38,418 nucleotides of DNA from Oscillospiraceae bacterium (GCA_017466665.1 JAFTTQ010000012.1:1-38418), one strand, 5' to 3'. Counted from the stretch's first letter, positions 15,204 to 22,940 are shown. The notes: generated by a model not told the origin, from the letters alone. Numbers and translations: made by a program.

Positions 15204-17076
15204 GTATTTGCCCCTGCTGATCGCCGGTGCGGTGATCGGCGTGTTTACCACCTTGTTTCTGGTGGCGTATGCTTTAGAAAAAAACAAAAAGGAATCCATG
15301 GGCTTTGACCGAAATATGAACGACGGTCAGATCGTCCGGCGTCTTCTTGCCTACGCAAAGCCCCATTGGAAAAGCTTCGCCCTGGCGGGGCTGGCAATGC
15401 TGTTTTCGGTGGTGTATGATGTAGCGTCCCCCTTGCTGGTGGGCGATATTACCGGGCTGATCCAAAAGGAATTTACCTTATCTCAGCTTTTTGCCCGGGT
15501 GGCAGTCTATGCCTCTATTTTGGCAGTGAGCCTGATCTGCAACTATTTGCAGGCAATGATCCTGCAAAAAACCGGGCAGAGGATCCTCTCCCAAATCCGG
15601 GAGGATGTATTTGGCCATATTGAAAAGCTGTCCCACGAACAGCTCAACAATATCCCTGTTGGCACACTGGTCACCCGTGTCAGTAATGACCCCAACGCCA
15701 TCAGCTATATGTTCACCAATATTTTGGTGACCCTGGTGAAAAATATGATGGTGGTGCTTGGCGTATTGGGGGCTATGCTGGTGCTCAATTACGCCCTGGC
15801 GCTGATTGCGCTGTGCTTTGTGCCCTTTGTGGTGCTGTTTACGGTGCTGTTCCGTAAATTTTCCCGCAAAGCCCACCGGCAGGTCAGCGATGCCACCACC
15901 GGGGTCAATACCTTTTTGTCGGAAAATCTCTCCGGTATGAAGATCATTCAAATCTTCAACCGGGAGGATCGGAAACAGGATGATTTTCTCCGTTACAGCG
16001 GCGCCCTTTCCAGGGCGAAGAAAAACCGGATGTTTGTATTCGGCATTTTCCGCCCTATGGTCTATATGATCTATATTACCTCCGTGATGTTTTTGTTCTA
16101 TTTTGCAGGCAAGGGATATATTCAGAATGTAAAAATATTGGGCACAGTGATGACCGCGCCGGTGATCGTGTCTTTTTATATGTACCTGAATAAATTCTTT
16201 AACCCCATTCAGGCATTGGCGGAGCAGTTTGATATGCTCCAGCGCTCCTTTGCCTCGGCGGAGAAGATATTTACCGTACTGGACAAGGTGCCGGAGCTGA
16301 CGGATGCGCCGGATGCCATGGAGCTGGAGCATATCGAGGGAAAAATCGAATTTCAGGATGTCTGGTTTGCTTATAAGCCCGGCCAGTGGGTGTTAAAGGG
16401 TGTTTCCTTTACGGTAGAGCCACGGCAGACGGTGGCGTTTGTAGGCTCCACCGGGTCGGGAAAAACCACCATTTTATCCCTGATCTGCCGCAATTACGAC
16501 ATCCAAAAGGGCTGCATTTTGATCGATGGCATCGATATTAGGAAAATCAAGACCGCTTCCCTGCGCCGGCATTTCGGGCAGATGCTTCAGGATGTATTCC
16601 TGTTTGCCGGCACCATCCGCAGTAATATCTTGCTGGGGCTGGAGGCTGTGTCGGAGGACGAGGTTTGGCAGGCCTGCCGGTATGTGAATGCGGATAAATT
16701 CATTGAAAAGCTGGAAAAGGGACTGGATGAGCCGGTTCGGGAGCGGGGGAACAATTTTTCTGCCGGTCAGCGGCAGCTTCTGAGCTTTGCCAGAACCATT
16801 ATCCACAAGCCGGCGGTGATGATCCTGGATGAAGCCACTGCCAATATCGATACAGAAACGGAAGTGCTGATTCAGGATTCTCTGGAAAAGATGCGCAATA
16901 TCGGTACCATGCTGGTGGTTGCCCACAGGCTTTCCACAATCCAGCACGCAGATCATATCATCGTATTGTCCAAAGGAAGGATCCTAGAGCAGGGCAGCCA
17001 CCGCCAGCTTTTGCAGCAAAAAGGGCGGTATTATCAGCTCTATACCCTGCAATATAACAAAGAACAGCTCCAATAA
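15196..17076 (+). CDS. Heterodimeric ABC exporter subunit, catalytic half
   Basis: 626 residues. An extra N-terminal hydrophobic helix (about 5-27) precedes the standard six-helix exporter domain. ATPase domain: Walker A FVGSTGSGKTTI (about 415), signature FSAGQRQLL (about 520) and Walker B VMILDEATANID (about 545) with the canonical Glu. A canonical Walker B here, with a non-standard signature (FSAGQ), complements the partner's Asp and its VSGGQ, the usual asymmetric arrangement with one hydrolytic and one degenerate site. Located in the membrane with the product of 13425-15203. Confidence 0.94.
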   Translation: MNEYLPLLIAGAVIGVFTTLFLVAYALEKNKKESMGFDRNMNDGQIVRRLLAYAKPHWKSFALAGLAMLFSVVYDVASPLLVGDITGLIQKEFTLSQLFARVAVYASILAVSLICNYLQAMILQKTGQRILSQIREDVFGHIEKLSHEQLNNIPVGTLVTRVSNDPNAISYMFTNILVTLVKNMMVVLGVLGAMLVLNYALALIALCFVPFVVLFTVLFRKFSRKAHRQVSDATTGVNTFLSENLSGMKIIQIFNREDRKQDDFLRYSGALSRAKKNRMFVFGIFRPMVYMIYITSVMFLFYFAGKGYIQNVKILGTVMTAPVIVSFYMYLNKFFNPIQALAEQFDMLQRSFASAEKIFTVLDKVPELTDAPDAMELEHIEGKIEFQDVWFAYKPGQWVLKGVSFTVEPRQTVAFVGSTGSGKTTILSLICRNYDIQKGCILIDGIDIRKIKTASLRRHFGQMLQDVFLFAGTIRSNILLGLEAVSEDEVWQACRYVNADKFIEKLEKGLDEPVRERGNNFSAGQRQLLSFARTIIHKPAVMILDEATANIDTETEVLIQDSLEKMRNIGTMLVVAHRLSTIQHADHIIVLSKGRILEQGSHRQLLQQKGRYYQLYTLQYNKEQLQ

Positions 17077-17079
17077 TTC

Positions 17080-17116
17080 ACGAACCCCGGTTGGCATTTC
17101 GCCACCCGGGGTTCGT
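17080..17116 (+). terminator. Terminator-like hairpin after the ABC exporter genes
   Basis: Long stem ACGAACCCCGG..TGGC / GCCA..CCGGGGTTCGT with loop atttc. The following sequence (AAATTATTGTT) is only loosely T-rich, so it may terminate weakly or protect the mRNA end. Confidence 0.6.
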
Positions 17117-17158
17117 AAATTATTGTTGACCTTATTATTGATGCGCCGTAGGCGCATA

Positions 17159-17343
17159 GCTTCCCCCGGGGGGAAGCTGTCACCGCCTTGGCGGTGACTG
17201 ATGAGGAATGCGGGCAGAAAGCTTACAATTTGTACGCAGAAACAGACCTTTTTCTATCTTTCAGCTGTCGCCGTTCCTCATCCGTCTTTTGCCATTGTCC
17301 TTAAATGACAATGGCAAAATCCACCTTCCCCCCGGGGGAAGGT
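17159..17343. repeat. Repeat family B, copy 2
   Basis: 185 bases with the same outer hairpins and core words as copy 1 (10867-11023). The inner hairpins differ: TCACCGCC/GGCGGTGA replaces the GGCGAGC-type one at the left, and TTTTGCCATTG/CAATGGCAAAA replaces CGCCCC/GGGGC at the right. It continues into AAGATAAATTCCAATTT (about 17357-17374). Just before it, GATGCGCC-gta-GGCGCAT is another small hairpin (17139-17157). Confidence 0.85.
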
Positions 17344-17391
17344 ATTATTGCCCCGCTAAGATAAATTCCAATTTGACAATTTAAGTGCATC

Positions 17392-17420
17392 TTGCATATT
17401 GGTTGCGTTTTTAGTATAAT
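17392..17420 (+). promoter_or_regulatory. Promoter of the nucleoside salvage operon
   Basis: TTGCAT at 17392-17397, 17-base spacer, TATAAT at 17415-17420 (perfect -10). Predicted start near 17427, 25 bases before the tdk ATG. Confidence 0.75.
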
Positions 17421-17451
17421 GAAAGGCAGAAAAAGAAACGGAGGTTCTCCA

Positions 17452-18057
17452 ATGGCTAAGCTCTATTTTAAATATGGCGCTATGGGCTCCAGTAAGACAG
17501 CCCAGGCGCTGATCACCAAGTATAACTATGAGGAAAACGGACTCAAGGTTTGGCTGTTAAAGCCCAGTGCCGACACCCGGGACGGGCAGGATATCCTCCG
17601 CAGCCGCATCGGCCTGGAGGCAAGGGTGGAGGTGGCAACGCCGGACAGTGATATTTACACCCGGTTTCGCCAAACGAAAAAGGGCTGCTGTGATATAATC
17701 ATCGTGGACGAATGCCAGTTTTTGACCCCGGAGCAGATCGACCAGCTTCGTGCCATCGTCAATGATTTTGATATTCCTGTGATCTGCTTTGGCCTCAGGA
17801 CAGACTTCCAGACCAAGCTGTTCCCCGGTTCCCGGCGGCTGATGGAGGTGGCGGATACCTTCGACGAGATCAAGACAATCTGTGACTGCGGCAATAAGGC
17901 GATCATCAATGCCCGTATTGACGGCAATGGGTACATTGTCACGGAAGGCGCACAGGTGGTGCTGGGCGGCAACGATTCCTACATAGCCATGTGCCACCGC
18001 TGCTATGAAACCGGCATCCGGGAGCATAAGGTCATTAAATTACACGGACAAAATTAA
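17452..18057 (+). CDS. tdk: Thymidine kinase
   Basis: Phosphorylates thymidine to dTMP for salvage. 201 residues, family type II. P-loop GAMGSSKT (9-16), Walker B-like DECQF (85-89), and two zinc-binding Cys pairs, CDCG (about 145) and CHRC (about 180). The lasso-region residues follow. Start ATG 17452, with GGAGG seven bases upstream; the open frame extends further up to 17392 but overlaps the promoter. First gene of an operon with deoC, deoD, deoB and cdd. Confidence 0.96.
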   Translation: MAKLYFKYGAMGSSKTAQALITKYNYEENGLKVWLLKPSADTRDGQDILRSRIGLEARVEVATPDSDIYTRFRQTKKGCCDIIIVDECQFLTPEQIDQLRAIVNDFDIPVICFGLRTDFQTKLFPGSRRLMEVADTFDEIKTICDCGNKAIINARIDGNGYIVTEGAQVVLGGNDSYIAMCHRCYETGIREHKVIKLHGQN

Positions 18058-18075
18058 GCAAGGAGAGAATATATT

Positions 18076-18744
18076 ATGGAAATTTCTGAAATTTTAGCAA
18101 AATGCGACCACACACTTTTGGCACAGACTGCCACCTGGAATGATATCAAGGCCATTTGCGATGACGGTATGAAGTACAAGACTGCATCTGTCTGCATCCC
18201 CGCCTCCTTTGTCAAGCAGGCGAAGGAATATGTGGGCGAAAAGTTAGCGATCTGCACCGTCATCGGCTTCCCCAACGGCTACGCCACCACTGCTTCTAAG
18301 TGCTTTATGGCTTCCGATGCTGTGGATAACGGTGCCGACGAGGTGGATATGGTCATCAACATCGGCTGGGCAAAGGAAGGCAAATGGGAAGCCATCACCC
18401 AGGAGATCGCCGCCATCAAGGCCGCCTGCAAGGGCAAGCTTTTGAAGGTCATCATCGAAACCTGTCTGCTGACCGATGAGGAAAAGATCGCCCTGTGCGG
18501 CTGCGTTACAAACGCAAAGGCGGATTACATCAAGACCTCCACCGGCTTTAGCAAGGCTGGCGCAACCTTTGAGGATGTTGCTCTGTTTGCCAAGCACATT
18601 GGCAAGGACGTGAAGATCAAGGCTGCCGGCGGCATTTCCAGCTTAGAGGATGCAGAAAAGTTTATCCAGCTGGGTGCATCCCGCCTGGGCACCTCCCGGA
18701 TTGTAAAGATCGCAAAGGGTTTAGAGAACGACGGCAGTTATTAA
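18076..18744 (+). CDS. deoC: Deoxyribose-phosphate aldolase
   Basis: Cleaves 2-deoxyribose-5-phosphate to glyceraldehyde-3-phosphate and acetaldehyde, the last step of deoxynucleoside catabolism. 222 residues, usual length. The Schiff-base Lys lies in DYIKTSTGF (about 152). The conserved Asp is in [10 protein letters not shown] (about 90), and the phosphate-site KAAGGI follows at about 178. AAGGAG site upstream; 18 bases after tdk. The gap to deoD (18745-18800) is an A/T low-complexity run of AATAAATAA/AAGAAATAAG words. Confidence 0.97.
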   Translation: MEISEILAKCDHTLLAQTATWNDIKAICDDGMKYKTASVCIPASFVKQAKEYVGEKLAICTVIGFPNGYATTASKCFMASDAVDNGADEVDMVINIGWAKEGKWEAITQEIAAIKAACKGKLLKVIIETCLLTDEEKIALCGCVTNAKADYIKTSTGFSKAGATFEDVALFAKHIGKDVKIKAAGGISSLEDAEKFIQLGASRLGTSRIVKIAKGLENDGSY

Positions 18745-18800
18745 ATAATAAATAAGAAATAAGAAAGAATAAATAATAAATATTTCAGGAGGGTATCTTT

Positions 18801-19544
18801 ATGAATACACCTACACCCCATATTTCCGCAAAGCCCGGTGATTTCGGCAAAACGGTGCTGATGCCCGGCGATCCTCTGCGTTCTAAGTTTATCGCGGAGA
18901 ACTTTTTGGAAAACCCTGTTCTTGTGAACAATGTCCGCGGTGTGCAGGGCTATACCGGCACCTATAAGGGCGTAAAGGTATCTGTGATGGCATCCGGCAT
19001 GGGTATGCCTGCCATCGGCATTTATTCTCACGAGCTGTACAACGGCTACGGCGTGGAAAATATCATCCGTGTAGGCTCTGCCGGCTCTATTCAGGATCAT
19101 ATCAACCTCTATGATGTGGTTATTGCTCAGGGTGCCTGCACCGATTCCAATTTTGCCCACCAGTTCCATCTGCCCGGCACCTTTGCCCCCATTGCCTCCT
19201 ATGAGCTGCTGTCTGCGGCTGTGGAAGCATCCAAGGCACATGGCGCTACCTATCATGTGGGCAATGTGAATTCCTCCGATGTATTCTACGGCGACCACGC
19301 CGGTGTGCCGGAGGGTCTGGACAGCGTTTACGGCCTGAAAAAGATGGGCGTTATGGCGCTGGAAATGGAGGCTGCCGCCCTGTATATGAATGCTGCCCGG
19401 TACGGCAAGCGGGCGCTGTGCATCTGCACCATTTCCGACCACGTTTTAAAGGGCGTGGAGACCACCTCCGAGGAGCGCCAGACCGCTTTCACCCAGATGA
19501 TGAAAATTGCTCTGGATGTTGCCGTGGCAATGGAGAATAAATAA
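18801..19544 (+). CDS. deoD: Purine-nucleoside phosphorylase, DeoD type
   Basis: Splits purine (deoxy)nucleosides with phosphate into base and (deoxy)ribose-1-phosphate. 247 residues. Typical motifs are MPGDPLRSKFIAENFLEN, the phosphate site VMASGMGMPAIGIYSHEL, IIRVGSAGSI, and the substrate loop ALEMEAAALY. The catalytic Asp lies in CTISDHVLKG. AGGAGGG seven bases before the ATG. In this operon it feeds ribose-1-phosphate to deoB. Confidence 0.96.
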   Translation: MNTPTPHISAKPGDFGKTVLMPGDPLRSKFIAENFLENPVLVNNVRGVQGYTGTYKGVKVSVMASGMGMPAIGIYSHELYNGYGVENIIRVGSAGSIQDHINLYDVVIAQGACTDSNFAHQFHLPGTFAPIASYELLSAAVEASKAHGATYHVGNVNSSDVFYGDHAGVPEGLDSVYGLKKMGVMALEMEAAALYMNAARYGKRALCICTISDHVLKGVETTSEERQTAFTQMMKIALDVAVAMENK

Positions 19545-19545
19545 A

Positions 19546-20805
19546 TTGAACGAAACTGACCAATATCTGACACTCCCAGTTCTGTATGAGAAACCAAAAG
19601 GATACAACTATGTGGGAATATCTCTGTTTATTGCCTTTTTCTTTCTTCATATATCCTTTTTAGCCTATCAGGAGGAGCTTGGTACACTGCTCATTACTGT
19701 GCCGGGTACAGTTATTTCTCTGTATGTTGGTGTCCGCTGGTGGCTTCTGTGTACACGGAAGCTGTGCCTAACACCCAACGAATTACAGATTTGGCAACTG
19801 GGCAAATGCATCCAAGTCATTCCGGTAAGCTCACTGCGCCTGGCCTGCATGGTAACAAGGACAAAGCGACAGGGAAAGAATAGCACACCACGTCTTCATA
19901 GGCTGTTGGCTATTTCCTGTAAAAGTATGACGGAGCTGGCAGAAATCCAAAAGGAAAGTATGCTGAAGGTGCCGGATTCTGCATTAGAGGCCAACGCCCG
20001 AAGTGCGAAAGCAGACTGGGAGGAGGATTTTGCCGCCCGCTATCTGACTAAAAGAATGAAATTCCGACGGCCCATAGACGGGGTTTGGACATCCTGCTAC
20101 CCGGAGCTGATTGCTGCCCTGCGGTACTGCTATCCCCAAATGCAATGGGAGCAGGTTTCTACCATTTCCCTGAAAAAGGCGAGGATCAAGGATGCTGACT
20201 CCCGTAGCTTTATTCGGTACGGCGATCAACAGAATTATTATGTGGTCATATTGCTGGTCGTTGTATTTGTGTTTGGCATATTCGCCCTGATGGGTTTTCA
20301 GACAGGTAACAAGATGCCTGCCTTGCTGATCAGTGGCATCGGCATTGTGTTTGTATTGGCTTTGGTAATGGCACAGGGTGTTGAACGTTCCTTGATCCGG
20401 CTTTCCGAGCAGGGGATCCATATGAACGGAAATGGGAAAAACAAAGAATACCAGGCAAAAGATCTCCGCACAGCTATTGTGTTTACCGAGTTGGACTATC
20501 AGGAAGGAGAATATCAGGTCATTGTCTTTTCTACTCTGTCTGACAGTGAGATTGCAGCCAGACAGGAGAACAGGATCAGAAAGCGTCCCGGCGGAGAAAA
20601 GAAGCTTCTGCAGTGGAAAAAGATCCCCGGCTGGGAAAAACGCCTTGTGTATCGGTACGGTCGGAGCGTGATGAAAACCGGCGGGCTGTTTTTCAGGGAT
20701 TCGGATTATATGCTCCACAGCGATCAGCGGGAGCAGACCCTGCGGGAGCTGTACCCCCATTTGCAATGGTTCCAAATGACGGATGAATTTGAGGTAATTG
20801 TATGA
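19546..20805 (+). CDS. Uncharacterised membrane protein with duplicated TM-pair/PH-like architecture
   Basis: I do not recognise the family. From the TTG at 19546 (GGAG about ten bases upstream) it has 419 residues. A hydrophobic hairpin (about 22-65) is followed by a PH-like beta segment (RKLCLTPNELQIWQLGK) and LRYCYPQMQWEQVS. Then a second hydrophobic hairpin (about 227-270) is followed by a similar beta segment (SLIRLSEQGIHMNGNGK) and LRELYPHLQWFQMT. The two halves therefore look like an ancient tandem duplication. The ORF is open upstream into deoD, but that reading is unlikely. It overlaps deoB by four bases (ATGA), so it is translated with the salvage enzymes. A sensor or transport-accessory role is possible; no evidence fixes it. 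Confidence 0.75.
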   Translation: MNETDQYLTLPVLYEKPKGYNYVGISLFIAFFFLHISFLAYQEELGTLLITVPGTVISLYVGVRWWLLCTRKLCLTPNELQIWQLGKCIQVIPVSSLRLACMVTRTKRQGKNSTPRLHRLLAISCKSMTELAEIQKESMLKVPDSALEANARSAKADWEEDFAARYLTKRMKFRRPIDGVWTSCYPELIAALRYCYPQMQWEQVSTISLKKARIKDADSRSFIRYGDQQNYYVVILLVVVFVFGIFALMGFQTGNKMPALLISGIGIVFVLALVMAQGVERSLIRLSEQGIHMNGNGKNKEYQAKDLRTAIVFTELDYQEGEYQVIVFSTLSDSEIAARQENRIRKRPGGEKKLLQWKKIPGWEKRLVYRYGRSVMKTGGLFFRDSDYMLHSDQREQTLRELYPHLQWFQMTDEFEVIV

Positions 20806-21965
20806 AACGTGTATTTTTAATTGTGCTGGATTCCTGCGGCATCGGCGCAATGCCGGATTCCGAGAAGTTTGGCGATGTAAACGTCAACACCTTGGCAGCC
20901 TGTGCCACATCGGAAAAGCTGCACATTCCCAATATGATTAAAGCGGGCTTGGGCAATATTGACGGCGTTTCCTGCCTGCCCAAGGAAGCTGCCCCCGTGG
21001 GTGCCTATGCCCGGCTGACGGAAAGCTCTATGGGTAAGGATACCACCATAGGCCACTGGGAAATTGCGGGCATTATCTCTCCGGATCCTCTGCCTACTTA
21101 TCCCGATGGCTTCCCGGAGGAGGTCTTAAAGCCCTTTATGGAGCAGACTGGCAGAGGTGTGCTTGCCAATGCCCCCTGGTCGGGCACAGAAGTCATTAAC
21201 GCATACGGTGAAGCCCATATGAAAACCGGGGATCTGATCGTCTATACCTCTGCCGATTCTGTGTTCCAGATTGCCGCCCATGAGGATATCGTGCCCCCGG
21301 AGCAGCTTTACGAATACTGCCGCATTGCCCGGAAAATTTTACAGGGCAAGCACGGTGTGGGCCGGGTCATTGCCCGTCCCTTTGTGGGAACACCCGGCAA
21401 TTTCAAGCGTACCGCCAACCGCCACGATTTCTCCTTAGAGCCTCCGGCAAAGACACTGCCGGAAGCGGTAAAGGATGCAGGTCTTGCGTCCATCGGCGTG
21501 GGTAAGATCCACGATATTTTTGCCGGTATTGGTCTGACGGAGTATGTGTATAATCAGTCCAACAAAAACGGCATGGAGCATACCGATCATTATACCGATC
21601 AGGATTTTACCGGGCTTTGCTTTGTGAATCTGGTGGATTTTGATATGCAGTTCGGTCACCGCCGGGATATTGACGGCTACGCGAACGCTCTGACGGAGTT
21701 TGACGCCTGGCTGGGGCAGTTTGTGGAAAAGCTGAACGGGGATGACGTGGTGATGATCACCGCCGACCACGGCTGTGACCCGGCGTATACCGCCACCACA
21801 GACCATACCCGGGAATATGTGCCCCTGCTGGTACTGGGCAAGCAGATAAAGCCTGTAAATTTGGGCACAAGGGCTTCCTTTGCCGATATTGCCGCCACTG
21901 TGGCAGAGCTGTTGGGTATCTCCCTTTCCACCCCCGGCAAAAGCTTTGCAAAAGAAATAATTTAA
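20802..21965 (+). CDS. deoB: Phosphopentomutase
   Basis: Converts (deoxy)ribose-1-phosphate to the 5-phosphate, linking nucleoside phosphorolysis to the aldolase. 387 residues, alkaline-phosphatase fold. Metal ligand Asp10 in LIVLDSCGIG; the phosphorylated Thr region is KDTTIGHWE (79-87). Further metal residues lie in NLVDFDMQFGHRRD and ITADHGCDPAYTATTDHTREY. GAGGT precedes the ATG, and the start overlaps the previous stop. It ends ten bases before the DUF559 element. Confidence 0.97.
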   Translation: MKRVFLIVLDSCGIGAMPDSEKFGDVNVNTLAACATSEKLHIPNMIKAGLGNIDGVSCLPKEAAPVGAYARLTESSMGKDTTIGHWEIAGIISPDPLPTYPDGFPEEVLKPFMEQTGRGVLANAPWSGTEVINAYGEAHMKTGDLIVYTSADSVFQIAAHEDIVPPEQLYEYCRIARKILQGKHGVGRVIARPFVGTPGNFKRTANRHDFSLEPPAKTLPEAVKDAGLASIGVGKIHDIFAGIGLTEYVYNQSNKNGMEHTDHYTDQDFTGLCFVNLVDFDMQFGHRRDIDGYANALTEFDAWLGQFVEKLNGDDVVMITADHGCDPAYTATTDHTREYVPLLVLGKQIKPVNLGTRASFADIAATVAELLGISLSTPGKSFAKEII

Positions 21966-21975
21966 CGCCAATCTC

Positions 21976-22440
21976 GGCCCCCTCGTTTTGAGGGGGCTGG
22001 CACGGCGTTAGCCGTGACTGGGGGAGTTACAATGCCATATAATCACAATAATATATCAACTGCACGAAGATTACGCAAAGAAATGACCCCCTGGGAGCGA
22101 AAGCTTTGGTACTGTTTTTTGAAAGCTTATCCGGTAAGATTTCAAAGACAGAAACCAATCGGCAATTATATTGTTGATTTTTATTGTGCAAGTGCAAAAC
22201 TTGTTGTTGAACTGGACGGCGGAGGACATTATACGCCTGAAGAACAGGAAAAAGATCGGCTTAGAACAAAAAATATTGAAAACTATGGAATACAAGTGAT
22301 TCGATTTTGCAACATAGATATTGACCGACATTTTTATGAGGTTTGCAGTACGATTGATGATTTTGTAAAGAACAATTACAGAAGGGGAACTCCCCCAGTC
22401 ACGCCGTAAGGCGTGACAGCCCCCTCAAAACGAGGGGGCC
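21976..22440 (+). mobile_element. DUF559 nuclease element with 53-bp terminal inverted repeats
   Basis: Left end 21976-22028, right end 22388-22440: 53-base inverted repeats. They are identical except in the central small hairpin, where changes on both sides keep pairing (CACGGC/GCCGTG versus TCACGCC/GGCGTGA). Each end carries an outer stem CCCCCTC-gttttg-GAGGGGG and an inner CTGGGGGAG. The enclosed gene (22032-22409) takes its ribosome site from the left repeat and its stop from the right repeat. The whole unit of 465 bp lies between deoB and cdd in an otherwise tight operon. No clear target duplication is seen. Confidence 0.8.
22032..22409 (+). CDS. DUF559 (Vsr/PD-(D/E)XK-like) endonuclease-domain protein
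   Basis: 125 residues. The pattern RRLRKEMTPWERKLWY, then YPVRFQRQKPIGNYIVDFYC, then LVVELDGGGHYTPEEQEKD, then RTKNIENYGIQVIRFCN is the DUF559 family, related to very-short-patch repair nucleases. Candidate catalytic residues are the first-helix Glu, the Asp of IVDFYC, and the Glu-Leu-Asp-Gly of VVELDGG. Start ATG 22032 with GGGGGAG (22020-22026) at good spacing; that site is part of the left terminal repeat. The C-terminal residues TPPVTP and the TAA are read from the right repeat. It is A/T-richer than its neighbours, consistent with transfer. Biochemical activity is inferred. Confidence 0.88.
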   Translation: MPYNHNNISTARRLRKEMTPWERKLWYCFLKAYPVRFQRQKPIGNYIVDFYCASAKLVVELDGGGHYTPEEQEKDRLRTKNIENYGIQVIRFCNIDIDRHFYEVCSTIDDFVKNNYRRGTPPVTP

Positions 22441-22474
22441 AAGGCGTTTCTCGCAAAGACTGGAAGTGAAAAAT

Positions 22475-22888
22475 ATGACACCTGAAAAATTGATGGAATT
22501 GGCTGTGGAGGCGATGGGACATTCCTATTCCCCTTATTCCGGCTATAAAGTGGGTGCCGCGCTGCTTTGCGGCGACGGCACGGTCTACCAGGGCTGCAAT
22601 ATGGAAAATGCCTCCTTTAGCCCGACGATCTGCGCCGAACGTACCGCCTTTTTTAAGGCAGTTTACGACGGACACCGGGATTTTAAAGCCATCGCCGTAT
22701 GCGGCGGCAAAAATGGCGTGATCACCGGGGCGTTTCCTCCCTGCGGCGTGTGCCGGCAGGTAATGCGGGAGTTTTGCCGGGATGATTTTATGATCTATAC
22801 CGGCGGGGGTGACGGCAAGCTCAGTGCTTATACATTGGCAGAGCTGCTGCCTCAAAGCTTTTCCGCACAGGAGCATATGAAAGGTTGA
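22475..22888 (+). CDS. cdd: Cytidine deaminase
   Basis: Zinc enzyme converting cytidine and deoxycytidine to uridine forms. 137 residues, tetrameric type. Zinc site: CAERTAFFKAV (about 53, with the catalytic Glu) and PPCGVCRQVM (about 88-93). N-terminal SYSPYSGYKVGAALL is typical. Start ATG 22475, with GGAAG eight bases upstream; a GTG at 22466 is less likely. Last gene of the salvage operon, separated from deoB by the DUF559 element, so readthrough of that element's stems probably affects its expression. Confidence 0.96.
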   Translation: MTPEKLMELAVEAMGHSYSPYSGYKVGAALLCGDGTVYQGCNMENASFSPTICAERTAFFKAVYDGHRDFKAIAVCGGKNGVITGAFPPCGVCRQVMREFCRDDFMIYTGGGDGKLSAYTLAELLPQSFSAQEHMKG

Positions 22889-22907
22889 GCGGTACTGTAC
22901 CGCATAA

Positions 22908-22940
22908 AAGGCGTGTTGCAAAATGATTGCAACACGCCTT
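22908..22940. terminator. Bidirectional hairpin between cdd and the DUF2284 gene
   Basis: Stem AAGGCGTGTTGCA / TGCAACACGCCTT with loop AAATGAT; a TTTTA run follows on the minus strand and TTCTTGT on the plus strand. It lies between two converging genes. Very similar to the hairpin at 6186-6217. Confidence 0.7.

Noticed and set aside
14373..16332. Long minus-strand frames opposite the ABC transporter genes
   Set aside because: His/Gln-rich translations typical of antisense shadows. The plus strand has full ABC motifs and ribosome sites.
6930..17343. CRISPR array from the repeated palindromes
   Set aside because: Copies are few, long, kilobases apart and not separated by uniform spacers; no cas genes.
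21976..22440. Restriction-modification or repair gene reading of DUF559
   Set aside because: No methyltransferase lies near, and the gene is sealed within its own inverted repeats, so an element-type role is better supported; repair activity is still possible.
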